Assembly (NCBI GenBank): GCA_903930485.1
Contig: CAIYYO010000309.1
Location: 1 to 7,771 of the forward strand
Direction of reading: 5' to 3'
Source: Methanobacteriota archaeon
GTDB lineage: Archaea; Altiarchaeota; Altiarchaeia; IMC4; QMZM01
Length of the DNA: 7,771 nt
Shown here: piece by piece, positions 6,847 to 7,771 of the stretch
Layout of the letters: each line of letters starts with the position of its first letter
How positions within the stretch are numbered: the first letter of the stretch is position 1
Notes under the pieces: model-generated
Told to the model about the DNA's origin: nothing
What the model saw: the letters and a program-made list of their open reading frames with translations, nothing else
The model's database searches: none
Made by a program: the position numbers and the translations under genes

Positions 6847-6856
6847 GCCCTTTCGC

Positions 6857-6872
6857 ATAGATTTATTGCCTT
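6857..6872 (+). promoter_or_regulatory. Possible archaeal TATA-type promoter for the thioredoxin reductase gene
   Basis: The 49-base gap between 6846 and 6896 is AT-rich compared with its flanks and contains ATTTATT at 6861-6867. An archaeal TATA box centred there would place the transcription start about 25 bases downstream, near 6889-6893, only a few bases before the ATG. The absence of any Shine-Dalgarno sequence before 6896 fits a leaderless transcript. The motif is an imperfect TATA match and the call is inferred. Confidence 0.4.
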
Positions 6873-6895
6873 AGTCCAATGATATTAACTTCAAG

Positions 6896-7771
6896 ATGAT
6901 CTACGACGTGATAATCATAGGCGGCGGGCCTGCAGGGATGACATCGGCCATCTATGCCGCAAAAAGGGAGCTCAAAACCCTGCTCATCGAGAAAGGCCTG
7001 TTCGGCGGCTACATGCTCCTCACGAACAACATAGAGAACTATCCCGGCTTCCTGAAGATATCCGGCCCCGAGCTTTCGGAGAAGATGGAAGAACAGGTAA
7101 GGAACCTCCCAGTCACTATCGTCAATGCTGAAGCAACAAAACTGGAGCTCGAAGGAAACATCAAAAAAGTGTCGACTTCCGAAGGCACGTTCGAGGGGAA
7201 GGCGATCATCATAACCGTCGGCGGAGGGCATAAAAAGCTGGAAGTCAACGGGGAAAAAGAGTACACCGGGAAAGGAGTCAGCTACTGCGCAACCTGCGAT
7301 GCTCCGTTCTACAAGGGCAGGACGGTCGCCATAGTCGGGGGTGGGAACACGGCCCTCCAGGATGCGCTCTATTTGTCGGACGTGGCAAAGAAGGTTTATC
7401 TTATCCATCGCAGAGAAACGCTCCGGGCCGAGGAAGCACGTCAACGGGAACTGGTCAAAAAAGGCGTGGAGATCATGCTCAACACCTCTGTCGAAGACAT
7501 CGGAGGCGAGAAGCTCGTGAACTGCATAAAGATCAAGGACCGGACGACCGGCGAGGAGAGGAGGCTGAAGGTCGACGGCGTCTTCATCTCCATCGGAACC
7601 ATCCCGCATTCCGAGCTTGCGAAAGAAGCCGGAGTGCTTCTAGACGAGAGGAACTACATCAAGGTCGACAGGAACCAGGAAACCAACGTCGAAGGCGTCT
7701 TCGCGGCAGGAGACGTGACCGGGGGGGTCCTGCAGATTTGCACGGCCGCAGGCGAGGGATGCATAGCGGCG
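6896..7771 (+). CDS. trxB: Thioredoxin reductase (NADPH, FAD), 3' end cut by the window
   Basis: This flavoenzyme passes electrons from NADPH through FAD and a redox-active disulfide to thioredoxin in the cytoplasm. The first 292 codons are present and the frame is open to the last base. In order: the FAD-binding GGGPAG at 9-14; the ENYPGF segment at 47-52; the redox pair C131-A-T-C134 (YCATCDAPFY); the NADPH-domain GGGNTALQDALYL at 148-160; HRRETLRAEE at 171-180, whose HRR and following Arg fit NADPH rather than NADH; and the second FAD motif GVFAAGDV at 267-274. The usual length is about 305-320 residues, so roughly 15-25 are missing. The residue after the GG at 37-38 is Tyr39 rather than the common Gln, and the usual ATG(A) turn reads TVGG, both small departures. 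The ATG at 6896 gives the standard N-terminus. The gene has its own likely promoter and no evident link to the upstream operon beyond orientation. Confidence 0.95.
   Translation, partial: MIYDVIIIGGGPAGMTSAIYAAKRELKTLLIEKGLFGGYMLLTNNIENYPGFLKISGPELSEKMEEQVRNLPVTIVNAEATKLELEGNIKKVSTSEGTFEGKAIIITVGGGHKKLEVNGEKEYTGKGVSYCATCDAPFYKGRTVAIVGGGNTALQDALYLSDVAKKVYLIHRRETLRAEEARQRELVKKGVEIMLNTSVEDIGGEKLVNCIKIKDRTTGEERRLKVDGVFISIGTIPHSELAKEAGVLLDERNYIKVDRNQETNVEGVFAAGDVTGGVLQICTAAGEGCIAA

Noticed and set aside
6863..7609. A 248-codon open frame on the minus strand over the thioredoxin reductase gene
   Set aside because: The plus strand encodes every thioredoxin reductase motif in order, so the antisense frame is a by-product.
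1..7771. tRNA, rRNA, CRISPR arrays, insertion-sequence ends and attachment sites
   Set aside because: The gaps between genes are all under 50 bases and nothing resembling these elements was seen on either strand by eye.

Overview
The window most likely comes from an uncultivated archaeon, possibly of the DPANN type. The evidence is an archaeal-style NFACT/RqcH-family protein, a possible AT-rich TATA-like box just upstream of a gene with no Shine-Dalgarno sequence, frequent AGG and ATA codons, and a VirB4-type ATPase with a C-terminal extension of a kind I associate with archaeal transfer loci. The lineage cannot be settled from 7.8 kb, and a bacterial origin is not strictly excluded. G+C looks slightly above half by eye. 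All convincing genes lie on the + strand and are tightly packed. No gap exceeds 50 bases, and I saw no RNA genes, CRISPR arrays, insertion sequences or strong terminators.

Bases 1-2893 hold the end of a type IV secretion/conjugation-type gene pair: the C-terminal part of a TraC-like protein (cut by the window edge), then a VirB4-family ATPase of 803 residues with intact Walker motifs. The ATPase carries about 150 extra C-terminal residues that look like a degenerate PD-(D/E)xK nuclease fold.

Bases 2929-4719 encode the most unusual gene: a 596-residue protein joining an Mrr-like restriction-endonuclease-fold domain, a long unassigned middle region and a C-terminal membrane PAP2 lipid-phosphatase domain with a nearly complete catalytic signature. 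It follows the VirB4 gene by 35 bases. Its proximity, and the presence of nuclease-fold-like domains in both neighbours, suggest a membrane-bound DNA-handling system. That link is inferred.

Bases 4727-6846 hold a TPR protein with seven consecutive 34-residue repeats, coupled by a one-base stop/start overlap to an RqcH/NEMF-family protein. The latter keeps its NFACT-N, HhH and first coiled-coil parts but ends before the NFACT-R domain. Short spacings suggest one transcription unit from about 2929 (perhaps from upstream of base 1) to 6846.

Bases 6896-7771 are the first 292 codons of a thioredoxin reductase, probably with its own promoter and a leaderless or nearly leaderless transcript. Leucine, lysine and glutamate codon choice differs clearly between the start of the VirB4 gene and the RqcH-family gene, so the secretion-type genes may have a different history from the housekeeping genes downstream.
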